This document shows positions 14,604-24,800 of a stretch of 64,000 bases of DNA, piece by piece. The position numbers were made by a program, and so were the translations under genes. Each line of letters begins with the position of its first letter. The stretch's first letter is position 1. Location of the stretch: contig CAZVBQ010000008.1 of assembly GCA_964625575.1 (NCBI GenBank), forward strand, positions 1-64,000. The letters run 5' to 3'. The DNA comes from UTCHB3 sp964625575 (lineage in GTDB: Bacteria; Bacteroidota; Ignavibacteria; Ignavibacteriales; Ignavibacteriaceae). The notes beneath the pieces are model-generated. The model did no database searches and had not been told where the DNA came from. It worked only from the letters and a program-made list of their open reading frames with translations.

Positions 14604-17393
14604 ATGAGCAAAATAGAAAAACTCGCGGAACTTGGTCAGTCGCTTTGGCTTGATTTTATCAGTCGTGACTACATTGAAGGCGGAAAACTTCAGGCGATGA
14701 TAAACGATGGTCTGAGGGGCATCACTTCTAACCCAACGATATTCGACAAGGCTATAGCAGGAAGTGCCGCTTACGACAGCGAGATCGCCGCGCTTCTTAA
14801 ACTGGGGCACGGTACTCTTCAAATTTATGAGCAACTCGCGATTAAAGATATTAAAACCGCCTGTGGAATGATGCTGCCGGTTTATGAGCGCACCAATGGA
14901 CTCGACGGATACGTCAGCCTTGAAGTTAACCCAAAACTCGCGTACAAGACCAAAGAGACGATCGAGGAAGCGATCAGGCTTTATACCGCGGTTAAGATGC
15001 CGAACCTGATGATCAAGGTTCCGGCCACAAAGGAAGGTATTCCTGCCGTAAAAGAGCTGATCTCACACGGTATTTCGGTTAACACCACTCTGATCTTTTC
15101 GATCGAGAGCTACGTTGAAACCGCGAAGGCGTATATTGAAGGTCTTGAGACACTCAAAGCAAACGGCGGCGACATTTCAAAAGTGGCTTCCGTGGCATCA
15201 TTTTTTGTTAGCCGCGTTGATTCCGCCTGCGATGCCGCGCTTGAAAAAGCCGGCAACAAGGAGCTGCTAGGGAAGATCGCCGTTGCCAACGCGAAAGTGA
15301 CCTTTAAAGAGTACGGAAAGTTGTTCTCGGGTGAGAGATGGGCAAAGCTCTCTGCCAATGGCGCGATGCCCCAGCGCGTTCTCTGGGCGAGCACGGGAGT
15401 GAAAAATCCCGCTTACTCCGACGTTCTCTACGTTGACGAGCTGATCGGCAGTCCGACCGTGAACACAATGCCTCCGGCCACAATTGACGCTTTCCTCGAT
15501 CACGGAAAGCTTGAAGTGACGCTTGATAAAGGAGTCGCGGAAGCCGAAGCACAAATTGCAGCACTTTCCGGACTTGGAATCGATATAAATGCTATTACTG
15601 ACAAATTGCAGACCGACGGCGTAAGGCTGTTCGAAGAATCGTTCGATTCACTTCTCGGCTCGGTTGAGAAGAAATCGCTCGCCATCCTCCGTGAGGGTAA
15701 CACCTTCACCTGCTCGCCGACAGTTCTCTCGGAGAACTTCTATGAAGGGATGAAGAAACTCGCTTCGGAAAATATTCCTGTCAGAATTTTCGCGAAGGAT
15801 CACACCGTCTGGAGCGAATCCCCGGTTGAGATATCGAACAGGCTCGGCTGGCTCGAGAGTCCCGCCAATACCCTTGCCTCACTCGACGAGATAAATGCCT
15901 TTGTCGAAGAGATCAAAAAAGAAGGGTTCACTAATGCCCTTCTGCTTGGTATGGGTGGATCGTCACTCGCCCCCGAGGTTTTCAGCCAGATGTTCGGGGC
16001 AAAGGACGGATATCTCTCCCTCGAGATACTCGACAGCACTCATCCGGCCGCGGTTCTTGAAAAAGAAGCAAGGCTCGCGGATAAAAAGACACTTTACATA
16101 GTTTCCACCAAATCGGGTGGCACGGTCGAGACCCTTTCATTCATGAAGTATTTCTTCAGCTCCGTCGCCGGGAAACTTGGCGCGGAAGAGGCGAAAAAGC
16201 GCTTCATGGCGATAACAGATCCGGGCAGCGGACTGGAAGAGATGGCAAGATCGCTCGGTTTCAGGAAAATATTTCTTAACGATCCCGATATTGGCGGAAG
16301 ATACTCAGCCCTCTCCCTCTTCGGAATGGTGCCCGCCGCGTTAACGGGAGTCGATGTAAAAGATGTGCTTGAGAAAACATTCCTGATGATATCAGAAGCA
16401 AAAACCAATGGCGGAAGCCCCGCCCAACTCGGCGTTCTTATGTCGGGAGGTGCCGCCGCTGCTTACGATAAAGTGACATTCATAGCACCCGGTGTATTCT
16501 CTTATTTTGGACCGTGGGCGGAGCAGTTGATTGCCGAAAGCACGGGCAAGTCAGGAAAAGGCATTCTTCCTGTTGAAGGTGAGGAAGTGCTTGAACCTGC
16601 TGAATATGCCGGTGACAGGATATTCGTTTACCTCGCTGATACTTCGGACGATCCGTTGAAAAAGAGATTTGATGCCTTGGTTGAAGCCGGTCACCCGGGT
16701 GTTGAGATCATAGTACCCGACAAGAGTTATATCGGTTACGAGTTCCTCCGTTGGGAGATCGCGACGGCAATTGCCGGTTGGGGTCTCGGTATTCATCCGT
16801 TCGATCAGCCCGATGTTGAGTCGGCCAAGGTTTCAGCCCGTGCTGTTCTTAAAAGGTTCAGTGAAGAGGGTAAACTCCCAGAACCGGTTGTCGCTTTCGA
16901 GGAAAACGGAATGAAAGTGGTTGCTGATGTAAAATCGAAGGATATTCGTGGTGCCCTCATGGAGTTCATGAAAAATATTCACCATGGGAACCCCGGTGAT
17001 GATCTCAGAAGCTACCTGTCGATCCAGGCGTATGTGAAATCATCGCCCGAAACTGAGGCAATACTCAAAGAGATCAGAGGCAAGTTCCAGAAGAAATACC
17101 GTATTGCCGTGACCACCGGTTACGGCCCAAGGTTCCTCCACTCAACCGGTCAGTTGCACAAAGGTGACGCCGGGCATGGGCTTTTCATTCAGGTGGTCGC
17201 AGGTGTCGATAGTGATGCCGTCATCCCCGATGAAGCGGGCAAAAAAGAGGGCAAGATGTCTTTCGGAACGCTGGTTGTTGCTCAGGCGATGGGTGACAGG
17301 GCTGCTCTCACGGGCAAAGACCGGAAGGTTTTAACCCTTTTGGGTGGCAGTCATGCTCTTGAGGCCCTTAAAACTTTGTCCGGGGTCATATAA
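14604..17393 (+). CDS. tal-pgi: Bifunctional transaldolase / glucose-6-phosphate isomerase
   Basis: The 929-residue protein is a fusion. Residues 1 to about 370 are a transaldolase with TSNPTIFDKAI (41-51) and LMIKVPATKEG, where Lys138 forms the Schiff base. Residues about 380-929 are a phosphoglucose isomerase with GMGGSSLAPEV, STKSGGTVETLS and a C-terminal half typical of fused forms. The fusion links non-oxidative pentose phosphate carbon flow to fructose/glucose 6-phosphate interconversion in one polypeptide; such fusions are known in several bacterial groups. It is the last gene of the operon and is followed by a strong terminator. Confidence 0.93.
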   Translation: MSKIEKLAELGQSLWLDFISRDYIEGGKLQAMINDGLRGITSNPTIFDKAIAGSAAYDSEIAALLKLGHGTLQIYEQLAIKDIKTACGMMLPVYERTNGLDGYVSLEVNPKLAYKTKETIEEAIRLYTAVKMPNLMIKVPATKEGIPAVKELISHGISVNTTLIFSIESYVETAKAYIEGLETLKANGGDISKVASVASFFVSRVDSACDAALEKAGNKELLGKIAVANAKVTFKEYGKLFSGERWAKLSANGAMPQRVLWASTGVKNPAYSDVLYVDELIGSPTVNTMPPATIDAFLDHGKLEVTLDKGVAEAEAQIAALSGLGIDINAITDKLQTDGVRLFEESFDSLLGSVEKKSLAILREGNTFTCSPTVLSENFYEGMKKLASENIPVRIFAKDHTVWSESPVEISNRLGWLESPANTLASLDEINAFVEEIKKEGFTNALLLGMGGSSLAPEVFSQMFGAKDGYLSLEILDSTHPAAVLEKEARLADKKTLYIVSTKSGGTVETLSFMKYFFSSVAGKLGAEEAKKRFMAITDPGSGLEEMARSLGFRKIFLNDPDIGGRYSALSLFGMVPAALTGVDVKDVLEKTFLMISEAKTNGGSPAQLGVLMSGGAAAAYDKVTFIAPGVFSYFGPWAEQLIAESTGKSGKGILPVEGEEVLEPAEYAGDRIFVYLADTSDDPLKKRFDALVEAGHPGVEIIVPDKSYIGYEFLRWEIATAIAGWGLGIHPFDQPDVESAKVSARAVLKRFSEEGKLPEPVVAFEENGMKVVADVKSKDIRGALMEFMKNIHHGNPGDDLRSYLSIQAYVKSSPETEAILKEIRGKFQKKYRIAVTTGYGPRFLHSTGQLHKGDAGHGLFIQVVAGVDSDAVIPDEAGKKEGKMSFGTLVVAQAMGDRAALTGKDRKVLTLLGGSHALEALKTLSGVI

Positions 17394-17403
17394 CGCATTT
17401 ACT

Positions 17404-17437
17404 CCCCTGAAACAGGATTTTTTACCTGTTTCAGGGG
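17404..17437 (+). terminator. Terminator of the pentose phosphate operon
   Basis: Perfect 13-bp stem CCCCTGAAACAGG (17404-17416) with CCTGTTTCAGGGG (17425-17437) around an A/T loop, 10 nt after the tal-pgi stop. There is no long T run, but the stem is strong. Confidence 0.8.
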
Positions 17438-17539
17438 ATTTAACGAAAAAATAACAGGTTTTAGTGCTTTTTAAGGGGGGCAATATTTGTATCTTTCCGC
17501 TAATTATGCTTAATTGCATGACTTAACAGGAATTTTTTC

Positions 17540-18916
17540 GTGAAAGAAATATTCAAATTGATCTACGCAGGAAGGTCATTTAGCGCCGGACACTTTCCCC
17601 CGGCTGCTTTCATTTTAATTATTCTGATCCACTTTCCTGCTCCCGGCCAGGAAAGCCTCCTCTCCTCGGGGCCTATGCCCGGGTATTCAGAGAAACGCGA
17701 GGTACTTGTCTGGCTGCAAACCACCAAAGCTTCCAAGGTTTTTTTAAAATATTTCCTTCCCGGAAAACCCTCAGCGGCAAAACGCTCGGAAGTTATCACC
17801 ACATCTGAAGCCAACGGTTACACCGCGTCATTTATTTTGAAACGTCTTGACCCCGGCACGCTTTATAATTACGAAGTTTACGTTAACGGCAAGAAAGTTG
17901 TCAAGCCGTATCCTTTCAAGTTCACCACTCAGAAATTGTGGGAATGGCGTGAAGATCCGCCTGAATTCAGTTTTATAACAGGAAGTTGCGCCTATATTAA
18001 CGATACCCTCTACGACCGTCCGGGTAAACCCTACGGCGGTGATTACAGGATATTTGAAACGATCGCCGGTAAAAAGGGTGACATGATGCTGTGGCTGGGG
18101 GATAACGTCTATCTCCGCGAAGCAGAGTGGGGAACAAAAGACGGGATGATATACAGATACACGCACAGCAGGTCGATACCGGAGCTTCAAAGGCTGCTTG
18201 CTTCCATGCATCACTACGCCATCTGGGATGATCATGATTTTGGTCCCAACGACAGTGACCGTGGCTGGCGCAACAAGAGTGACGCCCTCGAGGTGTTTAA
18301 AATGTTCTGGGGTAACCCCACTTACGGAATTGACGGGCAACCGGGCATCACCACTTCGTTCGGATGGTCGGATGTCGATTTCTTCCTTCTTGACAATAGA
18401 TATTACAGGGCTCCCGACAAGAGAAAATCAGGTGAGAGAACGGTGCTCGGGGTTCACCAGAGAGAGTGGCTGATCGACGCGCTTGTTTCAAGCAACGCGA
18501 CATTCAAGATGGTGGCGATGGGCGGGCAGTTCCTGAATCCTGATAAGAAATTTGAGAACTACGCGATCTATGAAGAAGAGCGTCAATGGATCCTCGACAG
18601 GATAAAAGAAGAGGGTATCACGGGTGTGATCTTTCTGACAGGTGACAGACACAGTTCAGAACTTGATATAATGCCGCGTGAAGGCACCTATCCGCTACAC
18701 GAGTTTACAATATCAACTTTCACCGCGGGGGTAAGTAATTCAGCGGAGAAAGACAATAATCCCTTCAGACATCCGGGGACACTTCTTTTTGAAAGGAATT
18801 TCGCGAAGTTTACAGTTTCAGGCAAGATGAAGGAAAGGGTGATGAAATGCACGGTCTACAACACTGATGGTGTTGAGAAGTGGATCTACTCGATCTCCGA
18901 GAAGGATGTGAGATAA
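17540..18916 (+). CDS. PhoD-like phosphatase / phosphodiesterase
   Basis: The 458-residue exported protein has an N-terminal hydrophobic segment, a fibronectin-like PhoD N domain (about 50-130) and the PhoD metallophosphatase domain with GSCAYIND, WLGDNVYLREAEW, WDDHDFGPNDSD and TGDRHSSEL metal-binding motifs. PhoD enzymes are Ca/Fe-dependent and cleave phosphate mono- or diesters in the periplasm. The GTG start at 17540 gives a plausible export sequence after a short charged segment. It stands alone after the terminator of the preceding operon, with A/T-rich sequence upstream that may hold its promoter. Confidence 0.87.
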   Translation: MKEIFKLIYAGRSFSAGHFPPAAFILIILIHFPAPGQESLLSSGPMPGYSEKREVLVWLQTTKASKVFLKYFLPGKPSAAKRSEVITTSEANGYTASFILKRLDPGTLYNYEVYVNGKKVVKPYPFKFTTQKLWEWREDPPEFSFITGSCAYINDTLYDRPGKPYGGDYRIFETIAGKKGDMMLWLGDNVYLREAEWGTKDGMIYRYTHSRSIPELQRLLASMHHYAIWDDHDFGPNDSDRGWRNKSDALEVFKMFWGNPTYGIDGQPGITTSFGWSDVDFFLLDNRYYRAPDKRKSGERTVLGVHQREWLIDALVSSNATFKMVAMGGQFLNPDKKFENYAIYEEERQWILDRIKEEGITGVIFLTGDRHSSELDIMPREGTYPLHEFTISTFTAGVSNSAEKDNNPFRHPGTLLFERNFAKFTVSGKMKERVMKCTVYNTDGVEKWIYSISEKDVR

Positions 18917-19046
18917 TACCACATTGATCACTTGTGTGACATTTATCATAGTTTTTGTTTTGAGTTTGAGCGATTTTCGTACCGGAAATTTTTACGACTT
19001 TTTACGGGTAACCGGACTGATTTTTTAACAATCGTTTAATAGCAAT

Positions 19047-20171
19047 ATGAGTGCCGATTCAACTAACAACCGCGCGATACGTAACGAGGAGATCAATAGC
19101 CCGTTTGGCGAAGCATTGCCGGTGGAGAATCTGATGCTCGACTACCGCATCGCTAATACCGTCGGCTCTCAGGCTTTAAGATTCATCCGGGGGTACGTCA
19201 GCCTCGGCAGTCCTTCTACCAAGGTGCTGCACACTTCATCGAAGTTCAACGTCGAATCCCTTCCTGATGATGAGGTCGCCGACTTTGTGAACATCCGGTC
19301 GCTGAATCACATCAGATATCTGAACAAGTTTTTTGAGGCGATCAACCGGAAACTTCCCGAGAGTGGATTTTTTATAGGCACTTTCGAGACTTTCGGTCAG
19401 AGAAGGCGCAGGATCTTCGCCCGCTACAAGAAGTGGATAGCCCTGCCGGTCTATTTTGTCGATTTTATGTTCCACCGTGTATTCCCCAAGCTAAAACTGA
19501 CGAGAAAGATATATTTCTTCCTTACAGGTGGAAGCAACCGGGTTTATTCTCTCACGGAAGTGCTGGGGAGGCTGGTTTCTTGCGGCTTTGAGATAGTCGA
19601 CTACAAGTCGTATAACGAGCAGACCTACTTTGCTGTCAGAAAAGTCTCCGATCCCGAGTACAACGAAGAGCCTTCGTATGGCCCTCTGTTTAAAATGAGA
19701 AGGATCGGGAAGCATGGAAAGGTGATCTACGTTTACAAGTTCAGAACCATGCACCCGTATTCCGAGTACCTTCAAAAGTTTATTTTTGAGAGGAACAGCC
19801 TTCAGGAGGGTGGGAAGATCAAGGATGATTTCCGTGTCACATACTGGGGAAGGATCATGCGCAAGCTTTGGATCGATGAACTGCCGATGTTCATAAACTT
19901 CTTCAAAGGTGACCTGAAATTAGTTGGCGTACGCCCTCTGAGCAAGCATTATCTCAGTCTGTATGACGATGAGCTGCGCGAAATGCGTCTAAAACACAAG
20001 CCGGGGCTGCTCCCCCCGTTCTATGCCGACCTTCCCAAAACGCTGGAGGAGATCATAGACTCTGAGAAGAGGTATCTTCGTGAGTTCGAGAAATATGGCT
20101 TTATAGCCGATATCAAATACCTGTTCAAAGCGTTGAACAACATCCTTATCAAAAGGGCAAGAAGCAACTGA
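19047..20171 (+). CDS. Sugar transferase with a methyltransferase-like N-terminal region
   Basis: The C-terminal part (about 212-350) matches the polyprenyl-phosphate sugar transferase domain (PF02397 type): KVIYVYKFRTMHPYSEYL, DDFRVTYWGRIMRKLWIDELPMF with the catalytic Asp-Glu, and KGDLKLVGVRP. The usual membrane helix in front of the domain is missing. Instead, residues about 75-205 (VADFVNIRSLNHIRYLNKFF...FFIGTFETF) recall the C-terminal half of a SAM-dependent methyltransferase without a glycine-rich SAM motif. The protein presumably acts at the inner membrane in exopolysaccharide or O-antigen synthesis, but no other polysaccharide genes adjoin it. A terminator follows. Confidence 0.75.
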   Translation: MSADSTNNRAIRNEEINSPFGEALPVENLMLDYRIANTVGSQALRFIRGYVSLGSPSTKVLHTSSKFNVESLPDDEVADFVNIRSLNHIRYLNKFFEAINRKLPESGFFIGTFETFGQRRRRIFARYKKWIALPVYFVDFMFHRVFPKLKLTRKIYFFLTGGSNRVYSLTEVLGRLVSCGFEIVDYKSYNEQTYFAVRKVSDPEYNEEPSYGPLFKMRRIGKHGKVIYVYKFRTMHPYSEYLQKFIFERNSLQEGGKIKDDFRVTYWGRIMRKLWIDELPMFINFFKGDLKLVGVRPLSKHYLSLYDDELREMRLKHKPGLLPPFYADLPKTLEEIIDSEKRYLREFEKYGFIADIKYLFKALNNILIKRARSN

Positions 20172-20198
20172 CAGCCTGATTTGAAACAATTATTAAAA

Positions 20199-20220
20199 AA
20201 GCGTGAACCCGGTCACGCTT
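20199..20220 (+). terminator. Intrinsic terminator after the sugar transferase
   Basis: Stem AAGCGTGA / TCACGCTT (20199-20206, 20213-20220) with a 6-nt loop, followed by a T-rich tract. Confidence 0.9.
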
Positions 20221-20289
20221 TTTTTGTTTTAAAGCTGCTTTATTTATATTGACAATTGGGATTATTAAAAACGATTAAACGGAGAAGAA

Positions 20290-20946
20290 ATGAAAAGAAT
20301 TCATTTATTGTTGTTTGTGTTCCTCTTTGCCCCGCTTGCATTCGGACAGATAGTCCCCAAGTTTGGTTTGGGAGTGAACGCCGGGGTTGCAATCCCCTCA
20401 GGTGACATGGGAGACATGTACAAAACCGGATTTGGTGGCGGAGTTACTCTCGTGCTTCCAATCCCGTTCCCGGTAGAGCTTTCTGCGTCAATCGGTTACT
20501 ACAGATTCGGTTTCAACAGCGATCACTTCAATGAGCAGATCAAACTCGCCGGCTCGAACAAGACATTCGATATCGATGCCCCTTTGAATCTGATCCCGGT
20601 TACTGTTAACGCGAGATATTATTTCATCCCTGTCGGAGTAAGACCTTACGCTGAGGTAACTGCCGGAATCGGGATCGCTTCATTGAAGAGCGTCTATCTT
20701 GAGTCCACTTCCGGAGGCTCTGCTTCGCTGAAGACTTCAGATGTCTCTGAGACAAAACAGTTCTTCACAATTGGTGCGGGTGTCCTGGTTGGAGTTGGCG
20801 TGGCTGCCGATCTCGACGTGAATGTCAAGTACGCGGTACTTGGACAGAAGTTTAGCCAGGCGATGGCATCGGGTAATTCCCTCTCGTACAGCGAGTCAAA
20901 CGGATCATTCCTCGGTATTAACGCCGGACTCCGTTTCAAACTCTAA
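20290..20946 (+). CDS. Outer membrane beta-barrel protein, paralogue 1
   Basis: The 218-residue protein has a signal peptide ending near FGQ (about residue 20) and alternating amphipathic strands, ending in GINAGLRFKL, a typical BamA-recognised C-terminal strand with terminal aromatic/hydrophobic alternation. It resembles the porin-like OmpA/OprF-type 8-stranded barrel families. It is followed by a terminator and then a clear paralogue at 21089, with identical stretches such as VPKFG, GDMGD and YKTG. AACGGAGA precedes the ATG. The function is probably structural or transport; ligands are unknown. Confidence 0.82.
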   Translation: MKRIHLLLFVFLFAPLAFGQIVPKFGLGVNAGVAIPSGDMGDMYKTGFGGGVTLVLPIPFPVELSASIGYYRFGFNSDHFNEQIKLAGSNKTFDIDAPLNLIPVTVNARYYFIPVGVRPYAEVTAGIGIASLKSVYLESTSGGSASLKTSDVSETKQFFTIGAGVLVGVGVAADLDVNVKYAVLGQKFSQAMASGNSLSYSESNGSFLGINAGLRFKL

Positions 20947-20967
20947 ATGTAAAGCCTTAAGCAATTA

Positions 20968-20990
20968 AGCCGCCGAGCGACACGGCGGCT
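20968..20990 (+). terminator. Intrinsic terminator between the two barrel genes
   Basis: Stem AGCCGCCG / CGGCGGCT (20968-20975, 20983-20990) followed by six T. It separates the paralogues into independent transcripts. Confidence 0.9.
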
Positions 20991-21031
20991 TTTTTAATGT
21001 CCGGAAAAGCCGGATTCTTATTAAATTATGT

Positions 21032-21039
21032 TATATTTG
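21032..21039 (+). promoter_or_regulatory. Bacteroidota-type -7 box TATATTTG
   Basis: TATATTTG followed by C lies 49 nt before the start of the second barrel gene and matches the TAnnTTTG consensus of Bacteroidota promoters. No convincing -33 TTG box is seen upstream. Confidence 0.5.
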
Positions 21040-21088
21040 CCGCCTGTAATTTATCATCATTTCATCATCAATCTAATCCGGAGTACTC

Positions 21089-21760
21089 ATGAAACGACTC
21101 TTCACGCTCCTTTTTGTTCTTGCGTTTGTTCCTGCCACATTCGGACAGCTTGTTCCGAAGTTTGGCATGGCGGTTGGCGCTAATGTTGCCCTTCCCCAGG
21201 GAGATATGGGAGATCTTTATAAAACGGGCTATGGCGGTTATTTTACTGTTATCCTGCCGATCCCGGGACCGATTGAAGTCTCCGCCACCGCGGGTTTCAA
21301 TACTTTCAAGTTCAACAATGAATACATTAACAATCTGTACAAGGAAGCGACAGGTACAGACCCCGGTCTCGATCTTGACATTCCTCTCACGGTCATACCG
21401 GTGACAGCGAACGCCCGCTACTATTTCCTTCCAGCGCTCGTAAAGCCGTATGCCGAGGTTAATCTCGGTCTTTCTTTCGGTACCATAAAGGCGAGGGTTC
21501 CTGATCCACTTCCCGGCAATCCTTACAACATGAGATCCGCTGAAAGTTCAGAGACCAAACAATACGTTGGAATTGGTGCCGGTCTTGTTATCGGAATGGG
21601 AGTTGTTGCCGATCTCGATGTGAACGTAAGATACGCTCTTCTCGGTCATGAATTTAGCGTTCAGACCTACAGCGTCTCCGGTGGTTCGGTCACTTACACT
21701 GAATCGAAATCAAACGGCAGTTATGTTGGAATTAGTGCAGGCTTGAGACTGAAACTGTAA
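21089..21760 (+). CDS. Outer membrane beta-barrel protein, paralogue 2
   Basis: The 223-residue protein has a signal peptide ending at FGQ (about residue 20) and the same overall barrel pattern as the upstream gene, ending in GISAGLRLKL. Shared blocks include VPVTVNARYYF-like (here VIPVTANARYYFLPA) and VVADLDVNVRYALLG. The two genes are a tandem duplication that has diverged in the loops. It has its own putative -7 box, and ATCCGGAGT precedes the ATG, so it may be regulated separately from paralogue 1. Confidence 0.82.
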   Translation: MKRLFTLLFVLAFVPATFGQLVPKFGMAVGANVALPQGDMGDLYKTGYGGYFTVILPIPGPIEVSATAGFNTFKFNNEYINNLYKEATGTDPGLDLDIPLTVIPVTANARYYFLPALVKPYAEVNLGLSFGTIKARVPDPLPGNPYNMRSAESSETKQYVGIGAGLVIGMGVVADLDVNVRYALLGHEFSVQTYSVSGGSVTYTESKSNGSYVGISAGLRLKL

Positions 21761-21775
21761 TCTTAAAAACCGTGG

Positions 21776-21795
21776 ACCCTCCCGCAAGGGAGGGT
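21776..21795 (+). terminator. Hairpin after barrel paralogue 2
   Basis: Stem ACCCTCCC / GGGAGGGT (21776-21783, 21788-21795) with a GCAA tetraloop, between convergent genes. It lacks a T run, so termination is likely but not certain. Confidence 0.65.
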
Positions 21796-21817
21796 TACCG
21801 GTCGCGCGTCAAATCTC

Positions 21818-24800
21818 TCACCTTTTAATGATGTCCTTCAGCGTAAAGATTGTCTTTACCGCGTTTTGGATCGCTTCCTTGAATTTCTGGAGGTTAACCG
21901 GTTTGTTAAAGATCGCCTCCGCGCCTGCTTCACTGTAGGCAATATTCTCACTTTTCCCCATATTACTTCCGAGAACAATGCAAGGGATCTTCGCCCTTGA
22001 AGGGTCGGAGTTTATTCCTTTGATCAGATCGAGTCCCGTTTTCCCGTCGAAAGAATGAGCGGTTACAACCACAGCCGGAACTGACCCGGTGATGCTTTTT
22101 ATAGCGCTATCGATGTCTTTGAACTGCTCCACTTCGTAGCCTGGGAGGAGGTTTGTGATTATTTTCGCGTAGAGGACACGGTCTGTTGGACTGCTTTCAA
22201 CCAGCGCGATCCTCGAGGAGGCAACGGGAATTGTGAAAGTGAACCGGGTTCCCTCACCCACCTTGCTTGTGAGTGTTATCGTGCCGCCATGTTTTTCAAC
22301 AATCTCTTTTACAAGGCTTAGCCCGAGTCCGGTACCCTTTTCACCCGCGGTGCCGGGGGTGGTGAATTTGCTGTCAACATGGAATATTTTCTGAATGTCG
22401 CTCTCTTTTATTCCCACACCCGAGTCACTTACGAACACTTCGAGGAACCTGCCCGAGAGGTTGCCGGTGATGCCCGCGGTGATTCTGCCGCCGTTCGGTG
22501 TGAATTTTATCGCGTTTGAGAAGAGGTTGTTGAACACCTGAAGAATAAGGTTTTGATCGACAAACACCACCACATTTTCCGGCATTTCGTTCACCAATTC
22601 GATATCCTTCTGGAACGCCGCTCCTGAAACAGCCGAGAAAGATTTGCTGGTGATAGTGCGAAGATCCTGCTTTACGGGTTCGAACTTCATTCTGCCTGTC
22701 TGGAGTCTGGTCCAGTCGAGCAGTGAGTTAACCAGACTGAGCATGATCTTGGTGGAATCCTGGATATAATTGACATATTTCTTCATTTCTTCAGAAGAGA
22801 GATCCTCGGTTAGAAGGAAGTCGGTAAACCCAAGAATGGAACTGAACGGCGTTCTCATATCATGAGAAATGATGGAGATGAACCTGTCTTTCGCTTCGTT
22901 GAGTTTTTTAAGGTTCTCTGTAGATTCCCTGATCTCATTTTCGGCCTGTTTCTGTTTGGTGATATCTGAGACAAGCCCGAACATTTTAACGATCCGGTCA
23001 CCCTCTCTTACAAAGGTGATCTTGTTTCTTATCCAGATCGGGGTGCCGTTCTTTGTGATGATCCTGCACTCCAGTGACCCGCCCGATTTATACTTGTTCC
23101 TTAGGAGGTCTTTCAGATCGGAGAAATAACCATCGATATCTTCAGGATGAATTATTCTGAACCAGAACCTGATGTTATTGGTGAACTCGGTTGTTTTATA
23201 GCCTGTCATCGCCACGAAAGAGGCCGTTACGAAGACGGGGGTCAGGGTTCCGCCGACCGGTTCAGAGACCCATAGAAAGTCGTCGATGTTCTCGGCGATA
23301 CTTCTGTATTTGGCTTCTGAATCCTCGATCAATCTTTGAGCATTCCGCAGTTGAGTGATATCCCGTACTATCAGCACGTCGAACATCTTTTCATTGAACT
23401 CAAAAGAGGCGCCGGACACTTCCGCCGTGAAAGTGGAACCGTCTTTTTTCAGACCTTCGCCTTCTGTCGTGCCTCTGTCGCCCCGCTGACCGGATCTGAC
23501 AAAATTAACGACAGGTTTACCAATTATTTCGAGTTCCGATTCATACTCGAATATCTTGACAAAACTGTTGTTTACAAAAATAAGGTTTCCCGATTCCTCA
23601 ACGGCGATACCGTCGTTTGAGGCTTCAAAAACCGACTGCATCAGCAGGATGTCTTGCCGGGTTTTCTCTTCTGATGAAATATCCCTTATCAGGCAGGCAA
23701 ATGATGAAACAATCTGATCTTCATCTTCAAAATAAACGAAGGATACCTCAGCGGGGAATACCTTGCCCGAGGAGTCGATCACACCGGCGTTAATGATCAA
23801 CGGGCTCTCTTTCATTATTACAGCAAGATCAGGCACGAAACCGGCAAAAATATCTGTCAGTTTTTTGTTCTCCTTCTTCCCGGATGGAATAATTTTCTGA
23901 TCAAACCTGTCGTTTGAGTTCAGAATATTCAGTTCACCGTCAAATCGGCAGATCATATCACGGGAAGTGTTTAGAAACGCGCTGTACTGCTTGTTTTTTA
24001 GTTGCAGCTCCTTTTTTTCTTTTTCATCCTCATAGACATCCCGGCATAAAACCCAAAGCCTGCCCTGCACATTGATCACTCTGAACTCGCCGGAGCCCGT
24101 TCCGGAGTGGGAAGTGTAAGCCGACCTGAACAGCCCCCCTTTGGGGGATCTGCGAAACTGTTTTATCAGGGAAGTGGCGCTTTTGCCGAATATCTCAATT
24201 TTTTTGTAACCGAAGAATGCTTCCGCTTCTTTGCTCCATGAGTCGATCCGGTTTTCCCTGTCCACGGAAAAGATCGCGATGCCCCCTTTTTCGGCGATAA
24301 GGGTGTACTCGCGAAGTTCTTTGATCTGCTCTTCAAGCGCCCTGATCACTTCCCTGTTAGCGGAGATATCCTCCCCGGTTATGATGGTGAGCTCAGAGCC
24401 GTCGGTGCCTGTGAAACCGGCGGAACGGAGTCGTATCTCATTCGATAGACCATCTTTTACAATAGTGACCACTTCATCCTGTGAGCCGGGGATGTAACCG
24501 CCAAAACCTTCCAGAGATGTCAGCATCTTGCCGGCGACCACTGAGTTTGGGCCGAAATAATTCGATAACCGGTGCCCGCCATAAAACAACACCTTGCCGG
24601 AGAGGTCGCAGATGAAGACAAGGTCGAGCAATTCCGTCAGTATCTCACCCGATCTGAAAGGGTTGAATCCGGGGTCCATCGCCACTTCAGGTATCATCCT
24701 GATATCCTCAACCACGATGAGCCCGCCGGTGATCACCTCCCCGCTAAACACGGGTACACCTTTACAGATCAGACTTAAATTTTTACGCCCTGAAGAGATA

